Of a stretch of DNA of 64,000 nt, positions 21,886 to 31,291 are shown piece after piece. Origin of the DNA: Haloferax namakaokahaiae (GTDB lineage: Archaea > Halobacteriota > Halobacteria > Halobacteriales > Haloferacaceae); the NCBI RefSeq assembly GCF_042663225.1, contig NZ_JBHTAA010000005.1, positions 372,001-436,000 of the forward strand, in the 5' to 3' direction. Positions within the stretch are counted from its first letter, which is position 1. Each line of letters begins with the position of its first letter. Below the pieces are notes generated by a model. The model did not search any database. It was not told where the DNA came from and saw nothing but the letters and a program-made list of their open reading frames with translations. Made by a program: the position numbers and the translations under genes.

Positions 21886-24240
21886 TCACTCCACCGACGA
21901 CCAGAACCGCTCCAACCCGAACCCGAGCATGTCGGAACTCACTGGCTGGAACTCCTCGCGCTCGTGGTCGGGGAAGTACTGCCGAACGCCGTCCCACGAC
22001 TCGCGGGCGTAGCGGGCATCCACGAAGACGCGGACGCCGACTTCGTCCGTTCCGCGAATCACGCGCCCGATTGCCTGTCGGGCTTTTCTCACCGCCGGAA
22101 CCGTCAGCGCCGTCTCGAATCCATCTCCGAACTCCTTGTCGTACGCCGTCTTCACGGCGCGCGTCCGGGGTGATGCGGTGTTGATGAGCGGGACGCCGCA
22201 AACGACGGCCGCCGAGAGTCGGTCGCCGCGGTAATCGACACCCTCGGTGAGCGTCCCGCGGAGACTCGTGACGAGCACTTTCGACTCGCCGCCGAAGAAC
22301 TCGTGTTTCAAATCCTCGGTCACGCCGTCGTCGGACGCTTCGTCGAGGAGGACGGGCTTGTCGATTCGCTCGCTCAGGACGCCCGCCATCCACTCGGCTT
22401 CGGCGTAGTTCGGCATCCCGACGAGGACGTTGCCCGGCGAGCGCGTACAGACTTCGGCAGTCGCGTCGGTGTAGGCCAATCGCGTGCTGTTCTCTTCGCC
22501 CGGTGCACCGCGATTCTGGTGGGTGTATTTGGGAACGTCTACGGCGAAGCTCTCGCGGTTCTCCTCGGGGAAACCGAGTCCGAACGTCCGCTCTGCGACC
22601 GGGCGGCCGTCTGCTTCGAGCGCGTCGAGTCCGGCGACGCTCCGAAACACGTCGAGGGGTTCGAGCGTCGCGCTCATCAGCACGCCGCCGCCGAAGTCGC
22701 CCATGCGCTCGGCGATGGCGTCGCCGGGCAGGCAGTTGTGAACCGAGAGTTGGGCGTTGTAGGCGCGTCGCCACGACTCGGCGGGTTCCATCTCGTTCCA
22801 CGTCCGTTCGAGGTCGATAGCGCGGAAGTAGGACTCGTGGTCGGCGTAGGCCCACGTGGCGAGGGCGCGGCCCGCGGCGGGCGCGGCGCGGCGCTTGTCC
22901 TCCTCTTCGACCGAGTTGAGGATGCGGCCGACGATGGACCCGGTCGCCTCGGCGCGGACCCACGTGCCGTCGTCGTAGCCCTCGCTCTCGGCCCACTCGG
23001 TGAGTTCGTCCACGCTGGGTTCTTCGGGGTCGCGGAGCGGAATCTCGGCGTCCGAGAGTTCGGTGAGGTTGCTCCGCCAGTGTCGGTTCTCGCCGTCGAG
23101 GTGTGCCGTCACGCGCCGGTCGAGTTCCTCTCTGAGGTCGCGGACGAATTCGCGCGTCTCTTTCAACTCGCGGAGCGTCACGTCGGCGTCGCTCAACTCG
23201 GCTTTGACGACTTCGGCGTCGGCGGTGGTCTTGCCCGCGTCCTCGAACTCGACTGGCTGAATGACTCGCGTCAACTCGCTCTCGGCGTCGCGGAGCGTCT
23301 TGTCGCCGACGCCGACCGAAACGAGGTCGCGGACGCGGGGTTCGAGCATGTGCGCCTCGTCGCAGATGACGTAGGTCGAGTCGTCCACGAGCGCGCCGGT
23401 GAACGTGCCGACGGTCGTCGGGTCGAACGCGTGGTAGTAGTTTCCGATGACGACCTCGACGTGCGAGAGGAGCGCGCCCATCACCGAGTGAGGACAGGAC
23501 CCCATCCCGGCCGAGAGGCCGACGAGGTCGTTCGTCGTAATCAGGCCCATGTCGTCGAAGTCGAACGGGACGGCCTCGATGGGGTCGCCGTCCTCGGGCA
23601 GGTCGGCGAGGTAGTTGGCGTAGAACGGGCAGTACTCCACGTCCTCGTAGTCGGGCATCGACTTCGGATAGGGAGTCGGTTCGCCCGCGGTTTCGAGGTA
23701 GGACGGTTGCGTCTGCGTCGCGCCCGTATCGAGGAGTCCGGTCTGTTGCTCGCGGGCGTCTTTTGCGAGGGCTTCGGCGCTCGTCATGCCGCCGTCGCCG
23801 ACGAGACCACGGGTTCGGTCTCGAAGCCCGTCACAGCGGTCGTAGACGGTCGATTCGTCGATACCGCCGCAGGTTTCTCTGCTGTAGGGACACACGTCGG
23901 CCTTGCCGACGAGCGTGAGTCCGGAGACCGATTTCCACTCGTCGGGGAGGTTCTCGTTGATGGTGCGGAGGTCGGCCTCGAACTGGCGAAGTTGCTGTTT
24001 GACGCTCGTGAGGACGAACACGCGCTCGTAGTCGGAGTCGGGGTCGCGCACGAGTTCGATGCCCGCGGTGAGCGCGAGCATCGTCTTGCCAGTCCCACAG
24101 GCACCTTCGATGACGGTGAAGCCGCCGTCTCGCGCGGTCGAGAGCGCGGTTTCGATTCCGTCCGCCTGCTCGGGATACGGCTCGGCGTGGCCGAATACCT
24201 CCTGCCAAGTCACGGTCTCAGGTCCAGTTGCGACGGCCAT
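21886..24240 (-). CDS. XPD/Rad3-like superfamily 2 DNA helicase with Fe-S cysteines
   Basis: A 784-residue DEAD_2-family helicase. Walker A GACGTGKT is at 47-54 and the DEAH box ICDEAHMLEPR at 292-302. Four cysteines, C117, C124, C136 and C204, are placed as in the iron-sulfur domain of XPD, which splits duplex DNA. The C-terminal helicase half has GVLMSATLEP, VLVTSLRGTLTEGVDY and the motif VI region VRKARQAIGRVIRG. It probably acts in DNA repair with 5'-3' polarity. The start ATG fits the family N-terminus. The closest bacterial analogue is DinG/YoaA. Confidence 0.92.
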   Translation of the reverse strand: MAVATGPETVTWQEVFGHAEPYPEQADGIETALSTARDGGFTVIEGACGTGKTMLALTAGIELVRDPDSDYERVFVLTSVKQQLRQFEADLRTINENLPDEWKSVSGLTLVGKADVCPYSRETCGGIDESTVYDRCDGLRDRTRGLVGDGGMTSAEALAKDAREQQTGLLDTGATQTQPSYLETAGEPTPYPKSMPDYEDVEYCPFYANYLADLPEDGDPIEAVPFDFDDMGLITTNDLVGLSAGMGSCPHSVMGALLSHVEVVIGNYYHAFDPTTVGTFTGALVDDSTYVICDEAHMLEPRVRDLVSVGVGDKTLRDAESELTRVIQPVEFEDAGKTTADAEVVKAELSDADVTLRELKETREFVRDLREELDRRVTAHLDGENRHWRSNLTELSDAEIPLRDPEEPSVDELTEWAESEGYDDGTWVRAEATGSIVGRILNSVEEEDKRRAAPAAGRALATWAYADHESYFRAIDLERTWNEMEPAESWRRAYNAQLSVHNCLPGDAIAERMGDFGGGVLMSATLEPLDVFRSVAGLDALEADGRPVAERTFGLGFPEENRESFAVDVPKYTHQNRGAPGEENSTRLAYTDATAEVCTRSPGNVLVGMPNYAEAEWMAGVLSERIDKPVLLDEASDDGVTEDLKHEFFGGESKVLVTSLRGTLTEGVDYRGDRLSAAVVCGVPLINTASPRTRAVKTAYDKEFGDGFETALTVPAVRKARQAIGRVIRGTDEVGVRVFVDARYARESWDGVRQYFPDHEREEFQPVSSDMLGFGLERFWSSVE

Positions 24241-24297
24241 AGGGGTGTCGGTGAGTGGCCGCGAGTTGCTATTTGAACCTTCGGACCGACGACCGCG

Positions 24298-24684
24298 CTA
24301 TTCGAGAAACGACTCGATTGCCTCGGCGAAGCCCTCGCGGTCGCCATCGCCGCCGACGCAGACGACGAACGGCGCGCTCGCGGGCGCGTAGACTTTCATC
24401 TCACGACCCTTCTCGGAGTAGCGGGTTCCGGCGACGACCACGAGGTCGGCTTCGATGAGGTTCCCGAGGTGGTGCCGGACGTTCTGCACAGAGGTTTCGA
24501 CTGCCTCGCCGATTTCGGTTGCCGTGGAGGGCGACTCGTGGAGACAGGAGAGTATCTCCCGGGCGGTTTCGGTAGCGAGGCTGGAGATGAGTTGCTCCGT
24601 CTCGTCGTCGTCGAGCCAGAGGACCCGGGGGGTCCCATCACCACCGACGTTCACGTTTCCCTCGGACGGAAGCAGCCCGGACAT
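24298..24684 (-). CDS. ArsR-like winged-helix transcriptional regulator
   Basis: A 128-residue regulator. The HTH spans about residues 33-80 (ETAREILSCLHESPSTATEI and VETSVQNVRHHLGNLIEAD) with a wing in AGTRYSEKGREMKVYAP; a hydrophobic C-terminal segment follows. It belongs to the haloarchaeal helix-turn-helix proteins that act on nearby or distant genes. It is encoded upstream of the XPD-like helicase on the same strand with a 57-base gap, which may place both in one transcript. Ligand unknown. Confidence 0.86.
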   Translation of the reverse strand: MSGLLPSEGNVNVGGDGTPRVLWLDDDETEQLISSLATETAREILSCLHESPSTATEIGEAVETSVQNVRHHLGNLIEADLVVVAGTRYSEKGREMKVYAPASAPFVVCVGGDGDREGFAEAIESFLE

Positions 24685-24726
24685 ACCACCGAAAAATAGG
24701 TCAGTAGAGTAAACAGTTTCGGGCCG

Positions 24727-25911
24727 TCACACGCTCGACGACTCGCCGCGCGTCACTCCGGGAAGCCGATTTCCGGTGTAGAGGACGGCGAGAACGCCGA
24801 TGACGGCCACGAGACCGACTGCGAGCGTCCGGAAGACGACGTCGAAGCCGACGCTGGCCTCCGTGAGAAAGCCGACTGCGCCACTCCCGTTGGCCTCCAA
24901 GAAGAGCGCCAATCCGCTGAACACCGCGTAGGCGCTGGCTCTGGACTCGCTCGGCAGCGACGAGAGCATGAACGTATCGAGCGCGGGAAAGAGACTGTGG
25001 ATGACGTAGCCGATGATGGCAATCACGACGGCGACTGCGAGAAAGCCCTGCGCCATCGTGAGGAGGATGAGCGACCCGGCGAAGGCGACGAGCAACCCGA
25101 AGATGTAGGGGACGTGCGGCAGTCGGTCGGCGAGTTGCCCCGAAAGCGAGAACGCTGGCACGCCCGCCGCGAAGACGATTGTGAGCATCGTCCCCGCCGT
25201 CGCCGGCGAGAAGTCCTTCGCCTGGGTCATATAGGAGACGAGGAAGTTGAACAGTCCCTGCCAGACGAATCCCGCGGGGGCGATGAGGAGGATGCCCGTG
25301 AGGATGATTTTCCAGTGACCGAGCGCGGCGAGGAAGTCAGTGTCCGACCCGCTCGCATCGCCCATGCTCCCGTCGCGGGAGACGAGATAGAGGGCGACGG
25401 TAATCACCGCGGCCGCCACCGAGAGCGCCCAGAACGTCGCTCGCCACGAGTAGCTGGCGAGGATGAGGACGACGATTGGGGCCGCGAGCACGGCCGCGAG
25501 CTGGCTCGCCGCGCCGTGGATGCCGACCATCCGACCGACGCGCTCTGGGAAGAGTTCACCGACGAGCGGAACTGCCGAGACGAAGTACCCACCCGAGGAG
25601 ACGCCGATTGCGAACGCGCCGACTTGGAGCATCGGAATCGTCGTCGCGCTCGCGGTGAACGCCGAGGCGACGACGAGCAACGCTCCGGTCGCCAGCACGA
25701 CGCGATGGCGCGGCACGCGAGTGAGGAGGTAGCCGACGGGAATTCGGGGAATCGCCGTCCCAATCCAGATGAGCGAGGTGACGATACCGATGGTCGCCGG
25801 ACCGACGCCGAACTGCGTTTGGAGCGTTTCGACTAGCGGTGGGAACGCGACCCGACCGAAGTTGACGAGGAAGACGAGACCGCAGAGGGTACCGAAGAGG
25901 CGGCGTGTCAC
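24727..25911 (-). CDS. MFS transporter
   Basis: A 394-residue major facilitator superfamily protein with about 12 membrane segments, the motif-A-like loop GYLLTRVPRHRVVLATG between helices 2 and 3, and a short central loop near residue 185 (RDGSMGDASGSDTD). It resembles nitrate/cyanate- or drug-type MFS proteins, but the substrate cannot be assigned. It is divergently oriented from the NAD(P)HX epimerase gene. Confidence 0.88.
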   Translation of the reverse strand: MTRRLFGTLCGLVFLVNFGRVAFPPLVETLQTQFGVGPATIGIVTSLIWIGTAIPRIPVGYLLTRVPRHRVVLATGALLVVASAFTASATTIPMLQVGAFAIGVSSGGYFVSAVPLVGELFPERVGRMVGIHGAASQLAAVLAAPIVVLILASYSWRATFWALSVAAAVITVALYLVSRDGSMGDASGSDTDFLAALGHWKIILTGILLIAPAGFVWQGLFNFLVSYMTQAKDFSPATAGTMLTIVFAAGVPAFSLSGQLADRLPHVPYIFGLLVAFAGSLILLTMAQGFLAVAVVIAIIGYVIHSLFPALDTFMLSSLPSESRASAYAVFSGLALFLEANGSGAVGFLTEASVGFDVVFRTLAVGLVAVIGVLAVLYTGNRLPGVTRGESSSV

Positions 25912-25999
25912 GACTCCGAATTGGCCGGGAGGGAATCAAGTGTTGTGAAACGGTCGGGCAACCACATGTGTTAACGCATCGCCGGGCGAACACGAATCC

Positions 26000-27433
26000 A
26001 TGATTACCAGCCGACGCATGGCCGCCGTCGATGTGAACGCTGAAGCGCTCGGGGTGCCGCGAAAACAGCTCATGGAGTCGAGCGGTAACGCCGTCGCTCG
26101 GGTCGTCCGTGACCTCGTCGAGCCGGGTTCCGCAGTCGCCATCGTCGCCGGTCGCGGCAACAACGGCGGCGACGCCCTCGTCACCGCCCGGTTTCTGAAC
26201 GCCTACGACGTGACCGTCTCCCTCCTCGGTCGCCCCGAGACCATCTCGACGACCATCGCCCGCGAGAACTGGGACGCGCTCGTCGCGGCCGAAGCGAACG
26301 TCCAAACCGTCACCGACTCCGCGAACTTCGACCTCGGAACCCCCGACCTCGTCATCGACGCGATGCTCGGAACCGGAGTCACGGGCGCACTGCGCGAACC
26401 CGAAGCGACCGCCGCCCGCGCCATCAACGACTCTGACGCACTCGTTCTCTCCGTAGACGTCCCCTCCGGCGTCGATGCCGACACCGGCGACTCGGCGGGA
26501 GTCGCCGTCGATGCCGACCACGTGGTCACCTTCCACGACGCGAAACCCGGTCTCGATGCGCTCGATTGCGACGTGACGGTCGCGGATATCGGCATTCCAG
26601 CGGCCGCCGAGTTGTTCACTGGTCCCGGCGACGTGCTCGCGCTCCACCGCGACTCGCAGAGCCACAAAGGCGACCACGGCGACGTGCTCGTCGTCGGCGG
26701 CGGACCCTACACCGGCGCGCCCGCGCTCGCCGCGCAGGCCGCCCTCCGCGCCGGTGCCGACCTCGCCAGAGTGGCCTGCCCGGAACACGTCGCCCGCGAG
26801 GTGCAGGGCTACTCCGAGAACCTCATCGTCCGCGAGTTCTCGGGCGACCACCTCTCTCCCGAACACGTCTCCGACCTCCTCGACTACGCCGCCGACCGCG
26901 ACGTGGTCGTCTTCGGTCCCGGCCTCGGCGACCACGACGACTCGCTCGCGGCGGTCGAACAGTTCCTCGCCGAATTCGCGGGAACGGCCGTCGTCGATGC
27001 CGACGCGCTCCAAGTCGTCCCCGAAATCGACAGCGAAGCCACCCTCATCTGCACGCCGCATCAAGGTGAGTTACAGAAGATGGGCGGCAGTACTGCGAGT
27101 GACTGGCGCGAACGGACCGACCTCGTAGCGGAGTTCGCCGCCGACCTCGGACACACGCTCCTCGTCAAAGGGAGGTACGACGTGATTTCGGACGGCGACG
27201 AGGTGCGCGTCAACCGAACTGGAAACCCCGGCATGACCGTCGGCGGAACCGGCGACGTGCTCGCTGGCGCGACCGGCGCGCTGGCGTGCGTGCTTTCGCC
27301 ACTCGATGCCGCCGCCGTCGCGGCCTACGCCAACGGTCGCGCGGGCGACTTCGCGGCCGACGAGTTCGGTTCGGGACTCGTTGCGACCGATGTACTCAAG
27401 CGCCTCCCGGCGGGTCTGGAGGGTGAAGAATGA
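26000..27433 (+). CDS. nnr: bifunctional NAD(P)H-hydrate epimerase / ADP-dependent dehydratase
   Basis: A 477-residue fusion enzyme that repairs hydrated NADH/NADPH. The N-terminal YjeF-type epimerase (about 1-215) shows VAGRGNNGGDALVTARFL and VIDAMLGTGVTG. The C-terminal ribokinase-like dehydratase (about 220-477) shows HKGDHGDVLVVGGGPYTGAP, VVFGPGLGD, CTPHQGEL and the nucleotide-binding GNPGMTVGGTGDVLAGATGA. The last four bases overlap the start of moaC (ATGA), so the two are one operon. Length is normal for the fused enzyme. Confidence 0.95.
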   Translation: MITSRRMAAVDVNAEALGVPRKQLMESSGNAVARVVRDLVEPGSAVAIVAGRGNNGGDALVTARFLNAYDVTVSLLGRPETISTTIARENWDALVAAEANVQTVTDSANFDLGTPDLVIDAMLGTGVTGALREPEATAARAINDSDALVLSVDVPSGVDADTGDSAGVAVDADHVVTFHDAKPGLDALDCDVTVADIGIPAAAELFTGPGDVLALHRDSQSHKGDHGDVLVVGGGPYTGAPALAAQAALRAGADLARVACPEHVAREVQGYSENLIVREFSGDHLSPEHVSDLLDYAADRDVVVFGPGLGDHDDSLAAVEQFLAEFAGTAVVDADALQVVPEIDSEATLICTPHQGELQKMGGSTASDWRERTDLVAEFAADLGHTLLVKGRYDVISDGDEVRVNRTGNPGMTVGGTGDVLAGATGALACVLSPLDAAAVAAYANGRAGDFAADEFGSGLVATDVLKRLPAGLEGEE

Positions 27434-27921
27434 CTGGCGAAGACGCGAACGACCTGACCCACGTGGACGAATCCGGCGACGTGCAGATGGTCGATGTCGG
27501 CGCGAAACCCGATACGGCCCGGCGAGCGGTCGCCCGCGGGACGATTCACCTCTCCGAATCGACCGTCGAAGCGATTCGAGACAATCAGGTGAAGAAGGGC
27601 GACGTGCTGGCGACTGCTCGCATCGGCGCGGTGCAGGCGGTCAAGCACACGTGGGAGACGATTCCCATGTGCCACCAGATTCCGATTACGAACATCGACA
27701 CCGAGTTCGAGGTCGATTCCGCGGCGGTCACGCTCTCTGTCGCGGTCGAGACGACCGGCAAGACTGGCTGTGAGATGGAAGCCTTGGAGGGCGTGACGAC
27801 CGGTCTCAACGTCGTCTGGGACATGGTCAAAGCCGCCGAGAAGGACTCCGAGGGACAGTATCCGGGGACGAAGATTTCGGACGTGGAAGTGGTGTCGAAA
27901 GAGAAGAAAACGGTCGAGTAA
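27430..27921 (+). CDS. moaC: cyclic pyranopterin monophosphate synthase MoaC
   Basis: A 163-residue MoaC protein, the second enzyme of molybdenum/tungsten cofactor synthesis, converting the MoaA product to cyclic pyranopterin monophosphate. Conserved segments are IGAVQAVKHTWETIPMCHQ, ETTGKTGCEMEALEGVTTGL and VWDMVKAAEKD, which carry the catalytic lysines and the Asp/Glu pair. The ATG overlaps the stop codon of the NAD(P)HX repair gene, an arrangement I recall as frequent in haloarchaea. Confidence 0.96.
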   Translation: MTGEDANDLTHVDESGDVQMVDVGAKPDTARRAVARGTIHLSESTVEAIRDNQVKKGDVLATARIGAVQAVKHTWETIPMCHQIPITNIDTEFEVDSAAVTLSVAVETTGKTGCEMEALEGVTTGLNVVWDMVKAAEKDSEGQYPGTKISDVEVVSKEKKTVE

Positions 27922-28060
27922 GGCCACGAGCGTCGCCGAGAGGGAGCGTGGTTTTTGAACGCAGCGACTGCATCGTGACTTCCATTCCGGACGAACAGTA
28001 CAGGAGAACTGAAATTACTACCAGTCAATAAACAAGCACTAATGACATTCGAGTGTTACG

Positions 28061-28210
28061 ATGCCCATGGCGTACCGTACAACTATCGGATGGTCGGTTC
28101 TCTCGTCTGGCATCGTGACGCTCGTCCTCGGATTCCTTCCCGGCAGTGACCTGTGGTGGGGAATCGGACTCTGCCTGCTCGGACTCGGAATCCTCCTCGT
28201 GCGACAGTGA
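28061..28210 (+). CDS. 49-residue membrane protein
   Basis: A short ORF encoding two hydrophobic segments separated by a turn (FLPGSDLWWG), ending LLVRQ. A second in-frame ATG is at 28067. It follows an AT-rich upstream stretch with TATA-like character. No family is recognised with certainty. Codon use and hydrophobic pattern support a real small membrane protein. Confidence 0.6.
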   Translation: MPMAYRTTIGWSVLSSGIVTLVLGFLPGSDLWWGIGLCLLGLGILLVRQ

Positions 28211-28300
28211 GGGTCGCTCGGCGCGCTACCGAGTCGCCTAGTCGGCTACGAACAGGGTCTGGTGGTCTCTCCGAGGAAAGAACTGCTGAATTCGTCCGCG

Positions 28301-28426
28301 TTACGAACCCAACCAGCGTGCGAGCGCTCCCGCGAGGAGCACCAGTGCGCCGGTGACGAACGTACCGGGAATTGGCAGTGCGAACAGGGCGACACCGAAC
28401 GCGAGGACTATCGTTGATGGTTTCAC
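28301..28426 (-). CDS. 41-residue small membrane protein with GTG start
   Basis: A very short ORF beginning with GTG, encoding KPSTIVLAFGVALFALPIPG and then a second hydrophobic stretch ending RWLGS. The helix-PIPG-helix hairpin recalls a small protein family that I remember as conserved beside hflX in haloarchaea. The upstream frame is closed by TAA ten codons earlier, so GTG is the only usual start. It lies 60 bases downstream of hflX on the same strand, possibly in its transcript. Confidence 0.65.
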   Translation of the reverse strand: MKPSTIVLAFGVALFALPIPGTFVTGALVLLAGALARWLGS

Positions 28427-28486
28427 GGAGTACCGAATTCGAGCGCCGCCCTGTTACAAGTTATTGCTCTCTGACAGAATGTCGGC

Positions 28487-29788
28487 TCAGGCAGACTCGG
28501 ACGGCAACGACAAGTCGGCCGCCTTCGCCCGCGCTTTCTCCACGATTGCCGGCGAGGCTTCGAACTCCACGAACACCTGTTCGCCCTGATACTCCTCTTG
28601 TTCGACGTAGGTGTGGTCGTAGAGCCACGAGACGACGCTCATCGTGTCTTCGACCAACGGGAGCAACAGACGTTCGCGCTCCCACGCGGGGAGTTCGTCT
28701 TCGACGCGTGCGGTCAACTCAGAGATGTTCTTGCCAGTCAGCCCCGAGACGGCGACCGGATTCGGCGCGAGCGCGGAGAGCGCGGCGCGCTTTTCCTCCA
28801 GTTCCTCGTCGTCAACCGCGTCGATTTTGTTGAAGACGGTGACGATGGGTGCCTCGTTGCGCTCGTAGAGCGTGTCGTGACTGGTAATGAGCTTCTCGCG
28901 CATCGCGTCCAGCGACTCGGAGGCATCGACGACGAGCAACACGAGGTCGGCGCGGTACACCGAGTCGAGCGTGGACTTGAACGATTCGACCAGCCAGTGC
29001 GGGAGGTCGGAGACGAACCCGACCGTGTCGGTCAAGAGCACGTCGCGCTTGCCCGTCTCCGCGCGGCGGGTGGTCGTCCCGAGCGTCGTGAACAGTTGGT
29101 TCTTCGACTCCGCCGTCGGGTCGAGGTCCGGGTGTAAGTCGTCGTTCTGGCCGACTTCCAAGTCGTCGGCCAATCGCTGCATCAGGGTCGATTTCCCCGC
29201 GTTCGTGTAGCCCGCGAGGGCGACGAGGTCGAACCCGGATTCGCGGCGTTGCTCGCGGCGGGTCTCTTCTTTGTCCGCAATCGCGTCGAGTTCGTTCTTG
29301 ATTCGGGAAATCTGGGCTTTAATGTCGCGTTCGCGGCTCTCGTCGTACTCGCCGAGGCCCATGAACCCCGGGCGCTCGTCCCGCTTTGCGAGCGAGGCTT
29401 TCGCCTCGGCGCGCGGGAGTTCGTAGCGTAACTCGGCGAGTTCGACCTGTAGCTGAGCCTTTCGGGTGTTGGCCCGCTGGCCGAAGATTTCGAGGATGAG
29501 CGTGAACCGGTCGATGACTTCGACGTTCTGTGGCAGTTTCTGGGCGATGTTGTAGGTCTGATACGGGCCCAGTCGGTTGTCGAAGATGACCGCCGCTGCG
29601 TCGGTCTCGGCGACGAGCGCCGCCAGTTCGCTTACTTTGCCCTCTCCGAGGTGGTACGCGGCGTCTTCCTCTCGGGTTTGCGAGAGACTGCCGACGACGT
29701 CGTAGCCCGCGGCGCGGGCGAGGTCGGTGACCTCAGACAGGTCGGCATCGCCGCGATCGACTCGCTTGACGACGACGACGTTCGTCAT
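28487..29788 (-). CDS. hflX: ribosome-associated GTPase HflX
   Basis: A 433-residue GTPase. The N-terminal HflX domain (about 1-180) carries the glycine-rich DNRLGPYQTYNIAQ segment, a coiled-coil linker (about 125-180) follows, and the G domain has G1 GYTNAGKST, G3 DTVGF, G4 NKID and G5 near PVAVSGLTGKNI. HflX binds the large ribosomal subunit and rescues stalled ribosomes under stress. A TATA-like CTTAAG lies upstream on the minus strand near 29853. Length is typical. Confidence 0.94.
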   Translation of the reverse strand: MTNVVVVKRVDRGDADLSEVTDLARAAGYDVVGSLSQTREEDAAYHLGEGKVSELAALVAETDAAAVIFDNRLGPYQTYNIAQKLPQNVEVIDRFTLILEIFGQRANTRKAQLQVELAELRYELPRAEAKASLAKRDERPGFMGLGEYDESRERDIKAQISRIKNELDAIADKEETRREQRRESGFDLVALAGYTNAGKSTLMQRLADDLEVGQNDDLHPDLDPTAESKNQLFTTLGTTTRRAETGKRDVLLTDTVGFVSDLPHWLVESFKSTLDSVYRADLVLLVVDASESLDAMREKLITSHDTLYERNEAPIVTVFNKIDAVDDEELEEKRAALSALAPNPVAVSGLTGKNISELTARVEDELPAWERERLLLPLVEDTMSVVSWLYDHTYVEQEEYQGEQVFVEFEASPAIVEKARAKAADLSLPSESA

Positions 29789-30021
29789 CGTCGGACCTCC
29801 CAGGTGTGATACGAAGCCTGCACTGTGTCACGTTGACGTAACCGCTGGAGGCACTTAAGCCCCGCTCGGCCGGGGTCACCCACTGAGATGGTTAGCCGTC
29901 ACCTCCCGTTCCATACCCGGAGTTGTACGGCAGGCGTCTTGTAGATTACTCGGATCCGAAAACCGCGTGACGTGTCGCACTCGCTGACCGTTCAGTTTTC
30001 CATTCAGTCACCCACAAACGA

Positions 30022-30029
30022 CTTATACG
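30022..30029 (+). promoter_or_regulatory. TATA-like box of the FUN14-domain gene
   Basis: CTTATACG is centred about 26 bases before the ATG at 30051, the spacing expected for a leaderless transcript. Confidence 0.45.
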
Positions 30030-30050
30030 AAGCCGCGGGATGTTCGGGGT

Positions 30051-30380
30051 ATGGACCCCCTACAGTTCAGTCTCGACCCACAGCAACTGGGCATCGAGTT
30101 CGGGAGCGGGGCCGTCATCGGCGGCGTCATCGGCTTCGCCGCGAAGAAGGTGGCGAAGCTCATCGCCGTCATCATCGGTCTCCAACTCGCCGTGTTCAAG
30201 TTCCTCGAATCGCGCGGCATCCTCACCGTGGACTGGGAACGCCTCAGCGGCGGTCTCGTCAAAGCGAGCCAGCAAGCCGCCTCGGAGACGCCCCCGGATT
30301 GGATTTCGACGATTCTCTCGACCGTCTCCGTGTCGGCCGGGTTTACCGGTGGTTTCCTCGTCGGCTTCAAGAAGGGATAG
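30051..30380 (+). CDS. FUN14 domain-containing membrane protein
   Basis: A 109-residue membrane protein with glycine-rich hydrophobic segments (about 16-30, 36-50 and 88-106: SAGFTGGFLVGFKKG) matching the FUN14 family, whose eukaryotic member FUNDC1 sits in the outer mitochondrial membrane. The archaeal function is unknown. A short amphipathic stretch (60-85) lies between helices. It is convergent with the SBDS gene. Confidence 0.82.
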   Translation: MDPLQFSLDPQQLGIEFGSGAVIGGVIGFAAKKVAKLIAVIIGLQLAVFKFLESRGILTVDWERLSGGLVKASQQAASETPPDWISTILSTVSVSAGFTGGFLVGFKKG

Positions 30381-30407
30381 TCGCGCCGCGCGCCGCTTCG
30401 AACCGGA

Positions 30408-31124
30408 TTACAACTCGCCTTTGTCTTTGACGATTCGCGTCTCGGCCTCGCCGCTCGTGATGTTGTTCACGAGGTCGTAGAAGTCATTCTGCATCCCCGC
30501 GGGGAACGTGAGCACGCCGACCCACGAGCCGTCGTTCTGCCACTCCTCGCGTTCGAGTTCGCCGTATTTTCGGACTTGCGCCTGTCCACTGCCAGCGTAC
30601 TGTGCCGGTAGTTGGACGGCGATAGTGACCTCCGCGAATCGAATCGGGAGCACCGGCCGAAGCGCGTCGAGGGCGTCGTCAACCTGTGATTCGACGGGTT
30701 CCATCGGGTCTACTTTGAACCCTGCTTCCTCCAGTGCCCGTTCGATTCGCTCGGGCGGGTGCGGCGAGTCGTTCATCTGCGGGTTGACCGCGTTGCGCGC
30801 GATACGATTGATGAGCGAGCGTCGTTTCTGCTCTTGCATCTCGCGTCGCTGGTCGGCCGTAATCTGAATCTCGCCTTTCTGGACGACCTGTGGGATGATG
30901 GTGAGCGGGTCCGTCGTTCCGAACACCTTTTCGAGGTCGTTCTCGGCGGGGCGGTCACCGCGCGAGGCGTCTTCGAACACGTCCTCGGCCGCGATGACGT
31001 CTTCGAGGTCGCCGTCGAACTCGTCGCGTTTCATGGCAAGTGCGGCATCCGGGTCGATGAGGACTTCAAAGCGTGCACCGTGAGATTCGAGTCGGGCGGT
31101 TACCGCTTCGTCGAGTGAAATCAT
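30408..31124 (-). CDS. sbds: SBDS/Sdo1 family ribosome maturation factor
   Basis: A 238-residue archaeal SBDS protein. Domain I begins at ISLDEAVTARLESHGARFEVL, domain II shows ITADQRREMQEQKRR and SPHPPERIERALEEAGFKVD, and domain III ends in a ferredoxin-like region with WVGVLTFPAGMQNDFYDLV. With EF-2-type GTPases it releases the anti-association factor aIF6 from 50S subunits. In many archaea it is encoded near exosome or proteasome genes; here it is next to a FUN14 and a NifU gene. Full length. Confidence 0.94.
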   Translation of the reverse strand: MISLDEAVTARLESHGARFEVLIDPDAALAMKRDEFDGDLEDVIAAEDVFEDASRGDRPAENDLEKVFGTTDPLTIIPQVVQKGEIQITADQRREMQEQKRRSLINRIARNAVNPQMNDSPHPPERIERALEEAGFKVDPMEPVESQVDDALDALRPVLPIRFAEVTIAVQLPAQYAGSGQAQVRKYGELEREEWQNDGSWVGVLTFPAGMQNDFYDLVNNITSGEAETRIVKDKGEL

Positions 31125-31291
31125 ACGTTCGGATACTCTCTCAGTGGTAAAAAGCCCTCGCCGATTGGTAGTTCACAATCGCGTCCGGTGATTTCCGCGG
31201 GAGTCGAGATTCTCGGCACGACTTCTCGCCCACATCGGCGACGCTCTGCGGCGAAGAAACGGTTATACTCACCCACAACCCACCACTCAGT

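Noticed and set aside
29855..29975. Possible 5S rRNA or tRNA gene upstream of hflX
   Set aside because: Some 5S-like words are present, but the 5' and 3' ends do not pair and no tRNA T-arm sequence is found. Kept only as a low-interest observation.
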